This document shows positions 42,166-53,630 of a stretch of 64,000 bases of DNA, in pieces; the stretch's first letter is position 1; each line of letters opens with the position of its first letter. The notes under the pieces were generated by a model that was not told the DNA's origin, searched no databases, and saw only the letters and a list, made by a program, of their open reading frames with translations. The translations under genes were made by a program, and so were the position numbers. Source of the stretch: an uncultured Lachnospiraceae bacterium (lineage in GTDB: Bacteria > Bacillota > Clostridia > Lachnospirales > Lachnospiraceae); contig CANRLR010000002.1 in the NCBI GenBank assembly GCA_947631505.1, positions 159,792 through 223,791 on the forward strand, written 5' to 3'.

Positions 42166-43929
42166 TTGGGAAAGAGCAGTGCGAAAAAAGAAAAGAGCAA
42201 AAGAGAAAAACAAAGAGTGCGCAGAGTCAGTATTCGGTATCAGCTTTTGGTTCCGGTGGGATTAATGCTGATATTATTGGCTTGTGTAATTGGTCTGAGC
42301 GTCTATTATGAAAGCAGAGAGGGATATGTAGAAATGGCTATGGAGCAGGCCAATACGATAGCCTCTTTAGTGGCGGATTCCATAGATGCTGAGCAGCTGG
42401 CAGACTTGAATGCAAAGGGGATGCAGAGTGAATATTATCTGCCGTTATTAAAATCCTTGCGCAGTAAACAGGAAAAGTACGATATTTCTTTCTTTTATAC
42501 GATTTATAAAGACGGCGATAAACTATATTATGGAATTGATACGGATGATTCCGGGGCTGCAAAATCTTTTGGGGATGAATATGACGATTTTAATGTTGGA
42601 ATTGAGCAGGCCTTTGAGGGAAAAGACTATTTACAGGATGAAATTGAGAGTACAGAGTACGGTAATCTCATCACGATTCTCAAGCCGATTAAAGGAAACA
42701 ATGATGAGATCGTTGGTGTTCTAGGCTGTGATTATAATGCGGATGGCATTGTAGCACGGGTGAATAGTACCTTGACTCATATGATGGAAATCGGAGGCAT
42801 CTGCCTTGTGCTGGCACTGGTTCTTCTTGGACTGATTACAGCGAAGATTATGAGAGGACTGCGTTTAGTAAACAGTAAGGTATATGATTTAGTACATAAC
42901 CAAGGTGATCTGACGCAGAAAGTAGATATTAAGACCGGAGATGAGCTGGAGCTGATCGGGAAGAATATCAATGAACTGTTAGAGCATATTCGTAAGATCA
43001 TGGTTCATATTTCCGGGAATTCCTCTCAGTTAAATGTTTCTTCGAAAGCAGTATTCGATAATCTGACAAGTGCGAGGGATAATATTTCGGATGTGTCAGC
43101 AACGATGGAAGAAATGAGTGCGTCGATGGAGGAAACAAGTGCTTCGATGGGACAGGTCGCGGATTCAATTGAGGAAATTTTCGGCTCAATTGAAACGATT
43201 ACCCGCAGTTCGGAAGAAGGAAAAGATTCTTCTAATGATATTATGAAAAAAGCGGCCGGAATTCATGAAAAGGCGGTGTCGGAACAGAACAGTGCTCTGG
43301 CACTGGCTGCCGAGATGGCAGGGGCGGTAAATGAAAAGATTGCACAGTCGAAAGCCGTTGAGCAGATTAGTGCACTGACCGACGAAATTATTAATATAAC
43401 AGAACAGACCAATCTCCTGTCCTTGAATGCCAGTATTGAAGCAGCAAGAGCGGGAGAAGCCGGTAAAGGTTTTGCGGTCGTGGCAGGAGAAATCGGACAG
43501 CTGGCAACAGATTCTGCACAGGCGGCAGGCCAGATACAGCAGGTGAGCAAGAATGTTATTCAAGCAGTGGATGAATTGGCAGCTGAGTCAGAAAAAATGC
43601 TTTCCTTTATGAATGAAACAGCGATGAAAGGGTATGAGCAGCTACTTGCTACCAGTGAGAACTATCAGAGCGATGTGGAAAATATGAATCAGATGATGTG
43701 GCAGTTTGCCAAAGAGAGCAGTCAGATCAAAGATTATATGAATCAGATCAAAGATACGGTTTCGGCTGTCAATATTGCAGTAGAGGAAAGTGCTCAGGGC
43801 GTGACCAGTGTTACGGAGATGTCAGTCCGGCTTACGAACAGCATTGGTGATATCGGCGGTGAAGCAAATTCCAATATGGACGTGTCGGAACAGTTGAGTG
43901 AGGAAGTAAATAAGTTCAAACTACAGTAG
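42166..43929 (+). CDS. Methyl-accepting chemotaxis protein (periplasmic sensor, HAMP, signalling domain)
   Basis: Two TM segments, [36 protein letters not shown] start. Confidence 0.9.
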   Translation: MGKSSAKKEKSKREKQRVRRVSIRYQLLVPVGLMLILLACVIGLSVYYESREGYVEMAMEQANTIASLVADSIDAEQLADLNAKGMQSEYYLPLLKSLRSKQEKYDISFFYTIYKDGDKLYYGIDTDDSGAAKSFGDEYDDFNVGIEQAFEGKDYLQDEIESTEYGNLITILKPIKGNNDEIVGVLGCDYNADGIVARVNSTLTHMMEIGGICLVLALVLLGLITAKIMRGLRLVNSKVYDLVHNQGDLTQKVDIKTGDELELIGKNINELLEHIRKIMVHISGNSSQLNVSSKAVFDNLTSARDNISDVSATMEEMSASMEETSASMGQVADSIEEIFGSIETITRSSEEGKDSSNDIMKKAAGIHEKAVSEQNSALALAAEMAGAVNEKIAQSKAVEQISALTDEIINITEQTNLLSLNASIEAARAGEAGKGFAVVAGEIGQLATDSAQAAGQIQQVSKNVIQAVDELAAESEKMLSFMNETAMKGYEQLLATSENYQSDVENMNQMMWQFAKESSQIKDYMNQIKDTVSAVNIAVEESAQGVTSVTEMSVRLTNSIGDIGGEANSNMDVSEQLSEEVNKFKLQ

Positions 43930-43945
43930 CAAAAAAGTTTTTACG

Positions 43946-43977
43946 AAAGGAACTGGTGAAAATCAGTTCCTTTTTTG
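43946..43977 (+). terminator. Intrinsic terminator
   Basis: AAAGGAACTG...CAGTTCC followed by TTTTTT. Confidence 0.85.
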
Positions 43978-44139
43978 TTTATTGAAAAAATTTTCCTAAT
44001 ATGTAAAAAATTAATAGAAACGAAAAATCGTAAAGAGAGAAAAATTTTCAATTATTTATCTTGAAATAGCCAGTATAACGTGTTACCATAGGTGACGACA
44101 CGTAACAAATGTTAAGATAAAAAAGGAGGTTTCTTTAGA

Positions 44140-46392
44140 ATGGTAGATTTTAAAGAATGGGAAGGTTTTGAAGGTGTAATGTGGAAACGGGAAATCAATA
44201 CCCGCGACTTCATTCAGAAGAACTATACCCCTTACGATGGAGATGAAAGTTTCCTCGCAGCTCCAACAGAAGCAACGGATAAGCTTTGGGGAGAATTACA
44301 GAAATTACAGAAGGAAGAACGTGCGAAAGATGGCGTTCTGGATATGGAGACAGAAATTGTTTCCGGTTTGACAGCATATGGTCCCGGCTATATCAATGAA
44401 GAGCTGAAAGACCTCGAGAAAATCGTTGGTTTGCAGACGGATAAACCATTGAAGCGTGCCTTTATGCCATATGGTGGTATTAAGATGGCACAGCAGGCCT
44501 GTACAACCTATGGATATACACCGAATCCGAAATTCGATAAAATATTTAATGAGTACCATAAGACTCATAATGCAGCGGTATTTGATGCCTATACACCAGA
44601 AATGAAAAAAGCCCGTCACAGCCATATTGTAACTGGTCTTCCAGATACGTATGGCCGCGGACGAATTGTCGGTGACTACCGACGTATTGCTCTTTACGGA
44701 ATTGATTTTCTGATAGATGAAAAAGAGAAGGATAAAGCAAATTGCGGATGCGGAATGATGACAGATGATATCATTCGTCTTCGTGAAGAGATTGCAGAGC
44801 AGATCAAGGCATTAAAGGGTATGAAAGAAATGGCCCGCATTTATGGCTATGATATTTCAAGACCGGCTAAGGATGCGAAGGAAGCAGTGCAGTGGTTATA
44901 TTTTGGATATTTAGCTGCGATTAAGACACAGAATGGTGCGGCCATGAGTGTAGGACGTATTTCGACATTTCTTGATATTTATATTGAAAGAGATTTAAAG
45001 AAAGGTATTCTGACGGAATCCGAGGCACAGGAGCTGATTGACCACATGGTCATGAAATTCCGTATGGTTAAATTTGCCCGTATTCCATCTTACAACCAGT
45101 TGTTCTCCGGTGATCCGGTATGGGCAACGCTGGAGGTCGCAGGTATTGGAATGGATGGACGTTCGATGGTAACGAAGAATGATTTCCGTTTTCTTCATAC
45201 ACTGGAAAACATGGGACCATCTCCGGAACCGAACCTCACGGTATTATATTCTTCTGCCCTGCCGGAGAATTTCAAAAAATATGCGTCTGACATTTCTATC
45301 CGCACAAGTTCCGTGCAGTATGAGAATGATGATGTCATGAAACCGGTATGGGGAGATGACTATTCGATCTGCTGCTGTGTATCTGCCACACAGACGGGTA
45401 AAGAGATGCAGTTCTTCGGAGCAAGAGCAAATCTTGCAAAATGTCTGCTGTATGCGATTAACGGTGGTGTGGATGAAAAAGAATTAAATCAGGTAGGACC
45501 TGCTTACCGTCCGATTACTTCGGAATATCTGGATTTTGATGAAGTAATGGAACGCTATGATGATATGCTGGAATGGCTTGCCGGTCTGTATGTCAATATC
45601 CTGAACCTGATTCAGTATATGCATGATAAGTATTATTATGAAGCGGCGGAAATGGCATTGATCGATACGGATGTAAGAAGAACTTTTGCAACCGGTATTG
45701 CAGGATTCTCTCATGTCATTGACTCGCTCAGTGCGATTAAATATGCAAAAGTTAAGACCATTCGTAATGAGGATGGTGTGGTAGTCGATTTTGAGACAGA
45801 GGGCGATTTCCCACGCTATGGAAATGATGATGAGCGTGCCGATGAAATCGGAGTATGGCTGCTGGAAACCTTTATCAATAAAATTAAGAAATATCACACC
45901 TACCGTGACTCGGAACCGACCACATCGATTCTTACCATTACTTCTAATGTAGTATATGGTAAAGCGACAGGGGCAATGCCGGATGGAAGAAAGGCATTTA
46001 CACCATTCGCACCGGGTGCTACTCCAAGTTACGGAGCAGAGAAAAACGGTTTGGTTGCCGGATTGAATTCTGTGGCAAAATTACCATATCACTGGGCATT
46101 AGACGGTATTTCCAATACCCAGACAATGAATCCGGATGCTCTTGGATACACGGAAGAAGAACGTATCACGAATCTGAAACAGGTTCTGGATGGTTACTTT
46201 GATCAGGGAGCACACCATTTGAACGTAAATGTATTCGGTAAGGATAAGCTTTTAGATGCACAGAAACATCCTGAAAAGGAAGAATATGCGAACTTTACGA
46301 TCCGTGTATCCGGCTATGCGGTTAAATTTATTGACTTGACAGAGGAGCAGCAGAATGATGTTATCTCCAGAACCTGTCATAACAGCTTGTAA
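44140..46392 (+). CDS. pflB: Formate C-acetyltransferase (pyruvate formate-lyase)
   Basis: [24 protein letters not shown] active-site Cys; C-terminal RVSGYAV glycyl-radical motif. Confidence 0.97.
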   Translation: MVDFKEWEGFEGVMWKREINTRDFIQKNYTPYDGDESFLAAPTEATDKLWGELQKLQKEERAKDGVLDMETEIVSGLTAYGPGYINEELKDLEKIVGLQTDKPLKRAFMPYGGIKMAQQACTTYGYTPNPKFDKIFNEYHKTHNAAVFDAYTPEMKKARHSHIVTGLPDTYGRGRIVGDYRRIALYGIDFLIDEKEKDKANCGCGMMTDDIIRLREEIAEQIKALKGMKEMARIYGYDISRPAKDAKEAVQWLYFGYLAAIKTQNGAAMSVGRISTFLDIYIERDLKKGILTESEAQELIDHMVMKFRMVKFARIPSYNQLFSGDPVWATLEVAGIGMDGRSMVTKNDFRFLHTLENMGPSPEPNLTVLYSSALPENFKKYASDISIRTSSVQYENDDVMKPVWGDDYSICCCVSATQTGKEMQFFGARANLAKCLLYAINGGVDEKELNQVGPAYRPITSEYLDFDEVMERYDDMLEWLAGLYVNILNLIQYMHDKYYYEAAEMALIDTDVRRTFATGIAGFSHVIDSLSAIKYAKVKTIRNEDGVVVDFETEGDFPRYGNDDERADEIGVWLLETFINKIKKYHTYRDSEPTTSILTITSNVVYGKATGAMPDGRKAFTPFAPGATPSYGAEKNGLVAGLNSVAKLPYHWALDGISNTQTMNPDALGYTEEERITNLKQVLDGYFDQGAHHLNVNVFGKDKLLDAQKHPEKEEYANFTIRVSGYAVKFIDLTEEQQNDVISRTCHNSL

Positions 46393-47138
46393 TGAGCGGG
46401 ATAAAAGGTAAAGTACACTCCTTAGAAACCTTCGGGCTGGTTGACGGCCCGGGGGTTCGTTACGTCATTTTTCTGCAGGGCTGCCGGATGCGCTGCCAGT
46501 ACTGCCATAATCCAGAGACATGGAATATGGAAATTGAAAATGGCGTGGGTGCTGGTGAATTTACGGCAGAAGAAATATTCCAAAAAGCAATGCGGTACAA
46601 ACCTTACTGGAGAGATAATGGCGGCATTACCATAAGTGGCGGTGAGCCATTACTGCAGATTGATTTTGTGACGGAGGTGTTCCGCATGGCAAAAGAAAAG
46701 GGAGTGCATACGACACTGGATACCAGTGGAAATCCTTTTTCTTCGGAACCGGAATTTCAGAAGAAGTTTGACCGGTTATTGGAAGTAACGGATCTGGTCA
46801 TGCTTGATATCAAGGAGATAAATGAGGATAAGCATAAGAAACTGACAGGACATACGAATCAGAACATTCTTGCTATGGGGGATTATATAGCGGAACATGG
46901 TGTGGAAATGTGGATTCGTCATGTATTGGTACCAGAGCTGACCGATGAGGAAGAGGGATTGAAAGAACTTCGGAAAAAGATTGACAGCTGGAATACGGTG
47001 AGCCGTGTGGAGGTTTTGCCTTATCATACACTGGGACTCATGAAATGGGAAAACATGGGGCTTTCCTATCCGCTGGAGGGAGTGAGAGTGCCAACGGAGG
47101 ATGAGGTGGCAAAGGCAGCGAAGATTTTATGTGGATGA
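46392..47138 (+). CDS. pflA: Pyruvate formate-lyase activating enzyme (radical SAM)
   Basis: FLQGCRMRCQYCHNPETW CxxxCxxC, ISGGEPLLQ. Confidence 0.96.
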   Translation: MSGIKGKVHSLETFGLVDGPGVRYVIFLQGCRMRCQYCHNPETWNMEIENGVGAGEFTAEEIFQKAMRYKPYWRDNGGITISGGEPLLQIDFVTEVFRMAKEKGVHTTLDTSGNPFSSEPEFQKKFDRLLEVTDLVMLDIKEINEDKHKKLTGHTNQNILAMGDYIAEHGVEMWIRHVLVPELTDEEEGLKELRKKIDSWNTVSRVEVLPYHTLGLMKWENMGLSYPLEGVRVPTEDEVAKAAKILCG

Positions 47139-47272
47139 ATGTTCCGGGCCTGTATCAATAATATAATAAAAATAAAATATATATCCCCTTGTTACATTGG
47201 CAGAATAATGCTAGAATGATATGGTAATGGAATTTACCGGCATGCATTGTTGATGTAGGAAGGGGATTTTTG

Positions 47273-49465
47273 ATGAAAAAAGGGTATTTCACTTTGACAG
47301 CAGTGGTTCTTAGTGCAGGACTGTTTATCGGCTGTACCCGAAATGAAGCAGGAGATACATCAAAAAGGACAGAACTACAGTCGATTACGACAGAGGCGGA
47401 GATTTTTGATGATGAAGGCGATTATGATGAAGATTGTTTTGTAAACAGCCATTTTATTTATGAGGTAGACTATGGTGACGAATCGGAGGAGGAAGACGAG
47501 TGCTTTCTTCTGCAGAAAAAGTCGGATGGAACTGTTGTAAATAAAATTCATTTTGACAAGCTTTCCCTATTATCCTCAAAAGGAGAATATGTGGAGATTC
47601 TTGGAGTGACAGACAATGAGATTATCTGTATAGATGAAGAGGATGAAAAGTATGAGAAGGGGGCATTATACTGTATTCCGCTCTCCTATAAAGAGGGGAA
47701 GGAAGAAGTGTTATGGGATAAGAAAGAAAAAGTTTATACAGGCAATTCGGATGAAATAACGTGTCTTAACTTTTTTTCATGTGTTGGAGATTATATTTTG
47801 TGTGACGATGGAGAGGGGCATTGTATTAAGTACAACCGTAAAACTCATGAACCGGTGACGATCGAAACGGACCAAAAGGAAGCATATGGTTATTTTTATG
47901 ATTATAAGGGAGAAAGTTACGGTACGGGAGAGTACCTATTATGCACACGTTATACCGGAGACAGGGAGCAGGGGATTTATGTCCACAGAGCCGGGACCAG
48001 AACAGCAGAACGGATGACGGAGAATAATGCGGAAGGGACACTGATCGTATCCGGAAATGGGAAATTTTATTTTACCTGCCTGATGGATGAAGAGAAACAA
48101 AGTCTGTATGATTTATGGGTATTTGACTGTGAAAAGAATGAAGTCAGAAAGCTTTTATCGAGAGAGCAGATAGAAAAAGTTCTTCCTGAGCAGCCGCCGG
48201 CAGTGTGCGATTTGATTCAAGAGATAAAACTGGCAGAGGGGAAAATATATATGGAAGTCCGCTATGCCGGAAATGTCCATGTGATTTCTTATAACGAGGA
48301 TACGAAAGAACTAAGATTGGAACAGGATATCAGGGAGCTGGTTCATCACCGGGAATACAAATTGGAACGGGCAGTTCAGGACGGAAACAGCAAATATACG
48401 TGCTGCAATGACCGCAATCTCTATATCAGTAATCAGTTCGGGAACATAGAAGAAAGGAAAACGGATGGAACTTACATAAGAACCATACATCTGCGTGGCG
48501 GAACTTTCTGTTATGCCAATGAGGATGAGCTGATTTTACAATATTATGATAAAGACGGAACCGGGATACTGTATTCCGTTCCCTTTGTGCAGATAGATGG
48601 TATGGATTATCCGGATGTGAACAGGAAAAGAAAAATCACCAGAGTCGGGGAGTACAAAGATGAGCTCATTTGGGACGGCAATCTGTATGCCGATTCGGAG
48701 TATCTTGTCTATATAACGAATGACCATGAGTTTAAAGTGTTTGACCGCCAAAAACAGTCCTTTGTTAAACTTGAAAACGATCCACAGGCGAATCATACTT
48801 TTGGAGGGAACTCGATTATGGACAACCGGATAGGGGATTGTTTTGTATTTAATACAAAACCGTTTGGGGAAAAGGAGAATCAATATGGTTTTTCTTATTA
48901 CAGGTTAGGAGACAAAAAGGTTACAAGAATTGATTCCAAATGTTTCACAGCGGCATCGTATGTCTGTGACAAAAGCAGAAACCGGATAATATATGAGAGA
49001 TTACCGGAAAAAGAAACGGAAAATCAGGAATATGAATGGTGGAGCTATGATATAAAAAGCGGAGAGAAAAAATACCTTTTTTCGGAAAGTGAACTTAATA
49101 AGACAGCGGAAGAGAATGGAATTTCCGTGAAAATGGGTTTTGGTGATTTCTGCTTCCTATACGAAGACCATCTGTATCAGGCAGGAGAAGATGGCTGTTT
49201 GAGCTGGAATCTGAATGGAAAAGAGAAACTTCAGTTTGAAAAAGAAATAACGGAAACCGTTCGGGAGAAAGAGAATCAATATGTTACGGATTATATTGGA
49301 TTTGTAGAAGGGAAACTGCTATATCAAAATACAGGCACCGATGGGGAAAGGGAACAAGAACAAGCTTATTGTTATGACTTTGAAACAAGAGAGGAAAAGA
49401 AACTGACGGTCAAAGAACCGGAATATTTGTACCAATTTTTAACAGACAACTATTTTGTTGAATAA
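47273..49465 (+). CDS. Uncharacterised lipoprotein, acidic, probably beta-propeller-like
   Basis: Lipobox LFIGC after MKKGYFTLTAVVLSAG; long extracytoplasmic domain. Confidence 0.75.
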   Translation: MKKGYFTLTAVVLSAGLFIGCTRNEAGDTSKRTELQSITTEAEIFDDEGDYDEDCFVNSHFIYEVDYGDESEEEDECFLLQKKSDGTVVNKIHFDKLSLLSSKGEYVEILGVTDNEIICIDEEDEKYEKGALYCIPLSYKEGKEEVLWDKKEKVYTGNSDEITCLNFFSCVGDYILCDDGEGHCIKYNRKTHEPVTIETDQKEAYGYFYDYKGESYGTGEYLLCTRYTGDREQGIYVHRAGTRTAERMTENNAEGTLIVSGNGKFYFTCLMDEEKQSLYDLWVFDCEKNEVRKLLSREQIEKVLPEQPPAVCDLIQEIKLAEGKIYMEVRYAGNVHVISYNEDTKELRLEQDIRELVHHREYKLERAVQDGNSKYTCCNDRNLYISNQFGNIEERKTDGTYIRTIHLRGGTFCYANEDELILQYYDKDGTGILYSVPFVQIDGMDYPDVNRKRKITRVGEYKDELIWDGNLYADSEYLVYITNDHEFKVFDRQKQSFVKLENDPQANHTFGGNSIMDNRIGDCFVFNTKPFGEKENQYGFSYYRLGDKKVTRIDSKCFTAASYVCDKSRNRIIYERLPEKETENQEYEWWSYDIKSGEKKYLFSESELNKTAEENGISVKMGFGDFCFLYEDHLYQAGEDGCLSWNLNGKEKLQFEKEITETVREKENQYVTDYIGFVEGKLLYQNTGTDGEREQEQAYCYDFETREEKKLTVKEPEYLYQFLTDNYFVE

Positions 49466-49503
49466 AATTTACGGAGTAAACAGCTTCGGGATGGAGGATT
49501 AGG

Positions 49504-50790
49504 ATGAGTGATTACAAAATCAATACAAAATGTGTACAGGGTGGATATACGCCGGGAAATGGAGAACCCCGTCAGGTCCCGATTATTCAGTCTACTACTT
49601 TTAAGTATGATACCAGTGAGGATATGGGGAGACTTTTTGATTTGGAGGCAGAGGGATATTTTTATACCCGTTTGCAGAATCCGACCAATGACTTTGTGGC
49701 TGCTAAGATTGCAGAGTTAGAAGGCGGAACGGCGGCAATGCTGACATCTTCGGGACAGGCAGCGAATTTTTTTGCCCTGTTTAACATTTGCCAGAACGGG
49801 AGCCATATTGTTTCATCTTCCTCCATTTATGGTGGTACTTTTAATCTGATTGAGGTAACAATGAAAAAAATGGGCATAGATGTGACCTTTGTATCTCCCG
49901 ATTGTTCCGAGGAGGAGTTACATGCTGCCTTTCAGGAAAATACCCGCGCGGTATTTGGTGAAACAATTGCGAATCCGGCACTTACGGTCTTGGATATTGA
50001 GAAATTTGCCAAAGTGGCTCATGCCCATGGTGTGCCGCTGATTGTGGATAATACATTTCCGACGCCTGTGAACTGCCGTCCGATTGAGTGGGGGGCAGAT
50101 ATTGTCACGCATTCTACTACTAAGTATATGGATGGACATGGAGCAGCAGTTGGCGGAGTGATTGTAGACTCCGGCAATTTTGACTGGCTGGCTCATGCCG
50201 ATAAATTTCCGGGACTTTGTACACCGGATGACTCTTATCATGGTATTACTTATGCAGAGAAATTCGGACAGGCGGGTGCTTTTATTACAAAATGTACAGC
50301 ACAGCTCATGCGTGATCTGGGATGTATCCAGTCACCTCAAAATGCCTTTCTGTTAAATCTCGGATTGGAGTCTCTCCACGTGAGGATGCCCCGTCATGTA
50401 GAAAATGGTCTTGCGGTAGCAGAGTTTCTGGAAAACCATCCAAAGGTAACAAAAGTAAGCTATTCGGGACTAAAAAGTGACAAGTATTATGACTTGGCGA
50501 AGAAATATATGCCAGATGGTGGCTGCGGTGTTGTGTCTTTTGAACTGGCAGGAGGACGGCCGGCAGCAGAAGCATTTATGAAACAATTAAAATTGGCAGC
50601 AATTGAGACACACGTTGCAGATGCCAGAACCTGTTGCCTGAATCCGGCAACCTCGACGCATCGCCAGATGAATGATGAGCAGCTTATGGCAGCGGGAATT
50701 CCGGCAGGATTGGTACGTATGTCCTGTGGGCTGGAAGACAAAGAGGATTTGATCGCCGATTTAGCTCAGGCATTGGATGCCATCAAATAA
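49504..50790 (+). CDS. metY: O-acetylhomoserine aminocarboxypropyltransferase / homocysteine synthase
   Basis: Cys/Met PLP family; VTHSTTKYMDGHGAAVGGVIVD; HVADARTCCLNPATSTHRQM. Confidence 0.9.
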   Translation: MSDYKINTKCVQGGYTPGNGEPRQVPIIQSTTFKYDTSEDMGRLFDLEAEGYFYTRLQNPTNDFVAAKIAELEGGTAAMLTSSGQAANFFALFNICQNGSHIVSSSSIYGGTFNLIEVTMKKMGIDVTFVSPDCSEEELHAAFQENTRAVFGETIANPALTVLDIEKFAKVAHAHGVPLIVDNTFPTPVNCRPIEWGADIVTHSTTKYMDGHGAAVGGVIVDSGNFDWLAHADKFPGLCTPDDSYHGITYAEKFGQAGAFITKCTAQLMRDLGCIQSPQNAFLLNLGLESLHVRMPRHVENGLAVAEFLENHPKVTKVSYSGLKSDKYYDLAKKYMPDGGCGVVSFELAGGRPAAEAFMKQLKLAAIETHVADARTCCLNPATSTHRQMNDEQLMAAGIPAGLVRMSCGLEDKEDLIADLAQALDAIK

Positions 50791-50847
50791 TTTATTCATT
50801 TATTGGAATAATTTATAGATAGAAAGCAGAAAGAAGGGAGGAACCGT

Positions 50848-52281
50848 ATGTTCCGCAAAACAAAAATTATATGTACTCTCGGACCTGCTACCGACAGGGA
50901 TGGAATTCTGGAGCAGTTAATTGAAACGGGAATGGATGTGGCAAGATTTAATTTTTCTCATGGCGAACAGGAAGACCATCGGAAACGGTATTACGAATTG
51001 AAAAAGCTCCGCAATAAGTTAAAAAGACCGGTGGCAGCATTGCTCGATACAAGGGGGCCGGAAATCCGGGTAAAGGATTTTGAAGCCGGAAAGGTCGTGC
51101 TTGAGGCGGGTGAATCCTTTACGTTAACGACAAGAGAGATAACGGGAAATGAAAAAGAGGTTTCTGTTACTTATGCAGGTCTGGTAAGGGATGTGACAGC
51201 CGGTGACCGGATATTGCTGGATGATGGGCTGCTGGAGCTGCAGGTAAGCGAGGTGACCGATACCGATATTCACTGCGAAGTAATTATTGGCGGTGTTCTG
51301 TCCAATCATAAAGGGGTGAATGTGCCGGGAATTTTTCTCAGCTTACCTTATATCAGTGAGAAAGACCGGGAGGATCTGCTGTTCGGCTCGGAACTGGGGT
51401 TTGATTTTGTGGCGGCATCCTTTGTACGCACGGCAAAAGATGTGCAGGAAATCCGGGAACTGTTGAATTCTCATGGTGGCGAGGCAGTACAGATTATTTC
51501 TAAAATTGAAAATAAACAGGGCGTTGACAATATAGATGAAATTTTGGCGGTGTCTGACGGTATTATGATTGCCAGAGGCGATATGGGAGTGGAGATTCCG
51601 TTAGAGGATGTTCCGGCAATTCAAAAGAAATTAATTCAGAAATGCTATGCTTCCGGTAAGGTGGCAATTACGGCAACCCAGATGTTAGAATCCATGGTGC
51701 AGCATCCGCGTCCAACGAGGGCAGAAGCTACGGATGTGGCAAATGCCATTTACGATGGTACCAGTGCGATTATGTTATCGGGTGAAACGGCAGCGGGCAA
51801 ATATCCGGTAGAGAGTCTTGCTACTATGATTCGGATTGCCCTCCACACGGAACAGGATATTGATTACGTGCAGCGGTTCTGTCAGCATGAGTCTTGTGAG
51901 AAGAGCTGTAATATAACCGATGCGATTTCCCATGCCACCTGTTCTACCGCACATGACTTAAATGCAGCGGCTATTATTACCGTGACAAAATCGGGAAGTA
52001 CGGCACATATGATTTCCAAATACCGTCCGGCCTGTCCTATTATTGGCTGTTCTACGAACGTGAAAGTATGCCGCCAGCTGAATCTTCGCTGGGGGGTCGT
52101 TCCGGTGCAGACAAAAGAGGAAGAGGACACTTTTGAATTATTTGAACATTCGTTGGAAGAGGCGGTACAGCAGGGGTTATTGAAGAAAGGTGACATTGCC
52201 GTGATTACAGCAGGAATTCCGCTCGGTATGTCAGGCACTACGAATTTGATTAACGTACATGTAGTAGGAGAGCCATATTGA
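50848..52281 (+). CDS. pyk: Pyruvate kinase
   Basis: RKTKIICTLGPATD, MIARGDMGVEIPLEDVPAIQK, MLSGETAAGKYPVE. Confidence 0.97.
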   Translation: MFRKTKIICTLGPATDRDGILEQLIETGMDVARFNFSHGEQEDHRKRYYELKKLRNKLKRPVAALLDTRGPEIRVKDFEAGKVVLEAGESFTLTTREITGNEKEVSVTYAGLVRDVTAGDRILLDDGLLELQVSEVTDTDIHCEVIIGGVLSNHKGVNVPGIFLSLPYISEKDREDLLFGSELGFDFVAASFVRTAKDVQEIRELLNSHGGEAVQIISKIENKQGVDNIDEILAVSDGIMIARGDMGVEIPLEDVPAIQKKLIQKCYASGKVAITATQMLESMVQHPRPTRAEATDVANAIYDGTSAIMLSGETAAGKYPVESLATMIRIALHTEQDIDYVQRFCQHESCEKSCNITDAISHATCSTAHDLNAAAIITVTKSGSTAHMISKYRPACPIIGCSTNVKVCRQLNLRWGVVPVQTKEEEDTFELFEHSLEEAVQQGLLKKGDIAVITAGIPLGMSGTTNLINVHVVGEPY

Positions 52282-52294
52282 TTGAGGGAACGCA

Positions 52295-53335
52295 ATGGTA
52301 AAAAACAATATAATTACTTATGTGGAAAATGAATTCAGGACATTTGCGGACTTACCTCTGACGGAGGTAGACAGTCTGGTACTTTCCCAGTTTTCCTATC
52401 TTCAATTTGACGGAATCGTAGGAGGCTTTGAAGTAGAGTATCGATCTGTGACCGTTAAGGACCTGTTCCGGGCCGAATATTTCAGGGATTTGTTCCCCAA
52501 TAATAATTCCAAAGAAGATAACCGTGATCTGTTTTATGCTATGGCAGCAAGTCCGAGATTTCGTGATCTGAAGTTGAAATATTACGTAAATGAAACGGAC
52601 GAGGAAATGGAAAAACAGTTTTCGGCTGTTACCATTGTGTTGGATGAAGAGAGTGTCTTTCTGGCATTTCGGGGGACAGACAGCACCTTAGTGGGGTGGA
52701 AAGAGGACTTTAATATGGCATATATCAGTCCGGTCCCGGCACAGATTTCTGCCAGAGGATACGTCGAACGGGTGGCGGCGGAATGGAGCGGCGATTTATT
52801 TCTCGGTGGACATTCCAAAGGGGGAAACCTTGCCGTATATTCTGCCATGACAGTGAGGGAAACGATTCAGAACCGCATTTTAGCTGTTTATTCCCATGAT
52901 GGCCCCGGATTTAACGAAGCGGTCATTGCTGCCAGCCATTATGAAAACATAGTAGACCGGGTACATAAATCTCTGCCACAGTCTTCCATTGTGGGAATGT
53001 TATTGGAACAGCAGGAAGAATATAAGGTAGTCGAAAGCCGTACGATTGGGATTCTTCAGCACAATCCCTTTTCATGGATTGTGGAGAATGGCTCCTTTCA
53101 TGAATTGGAGCATTTGACAAAGGGTGCGCAAAAAATTGACGGAGCTCTTGAAAAATGGCTGTCCGGAATGTCCAAAGAAGAGAGGGGCGAGTTCGTTGAA
53201 ACTTTGTTTTCTATTCTGAGTGCCGGAGAGGCGACAACTCTTTCGGAGCTTAATGAGAACTGGCGTTCCGAGATGTTCTCAATGCTGCGGGCAATGATGG
53301 AACTGCGTTCGGATAAGAAAAATTCAAAAAAATAG
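52295..53335 (+). CDS. DUF2974 (Mbeg1-like) alpha/beta-hydrolase-type protein
   Basis: FLAFRGTDSTLVGWKEDF, GGHSKGGNLAVYSA. Confidence 0.85.
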   Translation: MVKNNIITYVENEFRTFADLPLTEVDSLVLSQFSYLQFDGIVGGFEVEYRSVTVKDLFRAEYFRDLFPNNNSKEDNRDLFYAMAASPRFRDLKLKYYVNETDEEMEKQFSAVTIVLDEESVFLAFRGTDSTLVGWKEDFNMAYISPVPAQISARGYVERVAAEWSGDLFLGGHSKGGNLAVYSAMTVRETIQNRILAVYSHDGPGFNEAVIAASHYENIVDRVHKSLPQSSIVGMLLEQQEEYKVVESRTIGILQHNPFSWIVENGSFHELEHLTKGAQKIDGALEKWLSGMSKEERGEFVETLFSILSAGEATTLSELNENWRSEMFSMLRAMMELRSDKKNSKK

Positions 53336-53412
53336 TTGACATATATTTACGATTATGGTAAATTGTAGGAACAGCATGCATACTGAATATAAAAAGAAAG
53401 GCGGTGAGCGAT

Positions 53413-53550
53413 ATGATGAAACATACATTGATTCGAACAACAACATTAGGATTGAAACATGATAATTATTCAATGAACAGAAATGATATTGCTCCCGTAT
53501 ATATTCCGATAGCTGGATTGCGCTGGCTTTTTGGTAGTCTTACGAATTAG
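53413..53550 (+). CDS. Small ORF, 45 aa: MMKHTLIRTTTLGLKHDNYSMNRNDIAPVYIPIAGLRWLFGSLTN; candidate regulatory leader peptide
   Basis: Promoter TTGACA-17-TAAATT upstream, RBS AAAGGCGGTGAG, strong terminator after the stop codon; absent from the ORF track. Confidence 0.7.
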   Translation: MMKHTLIRTTTLGLKHDNYSMNRNDIAPVYIPIAGLRWLFGSLTN

Positions 53551-53578
53551 AATCAGTAAATCGGATTATGTAGATAAG

Positions 53579-53628
53579 AATGAATCGATTCATTTCTGTC
53601 AGAGAATGAATCGGTTCATTTTTTTTAT
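53579..53628 (+). terminator. Strong attenuator/terminator hairpin downstream of the 45-aa ORF
   Basis: AATGAATCGATTCATT TCTGTCAGAG AATGAATCGGTTCATT TTTTTT; 16-bp stem with one wobble. Confidence 0.9.
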
Positions 53629-53630
53629 TG

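Noticed and set aside
45361-45420. Alternative glycyl-radical enzyme (diol dehydratase or choline lyase) for 44140-46392
   Set aside because: CCCVS active-site context, RVSGYAV and the adjacent pflA-type activase fit pyruvate formate-lyase.
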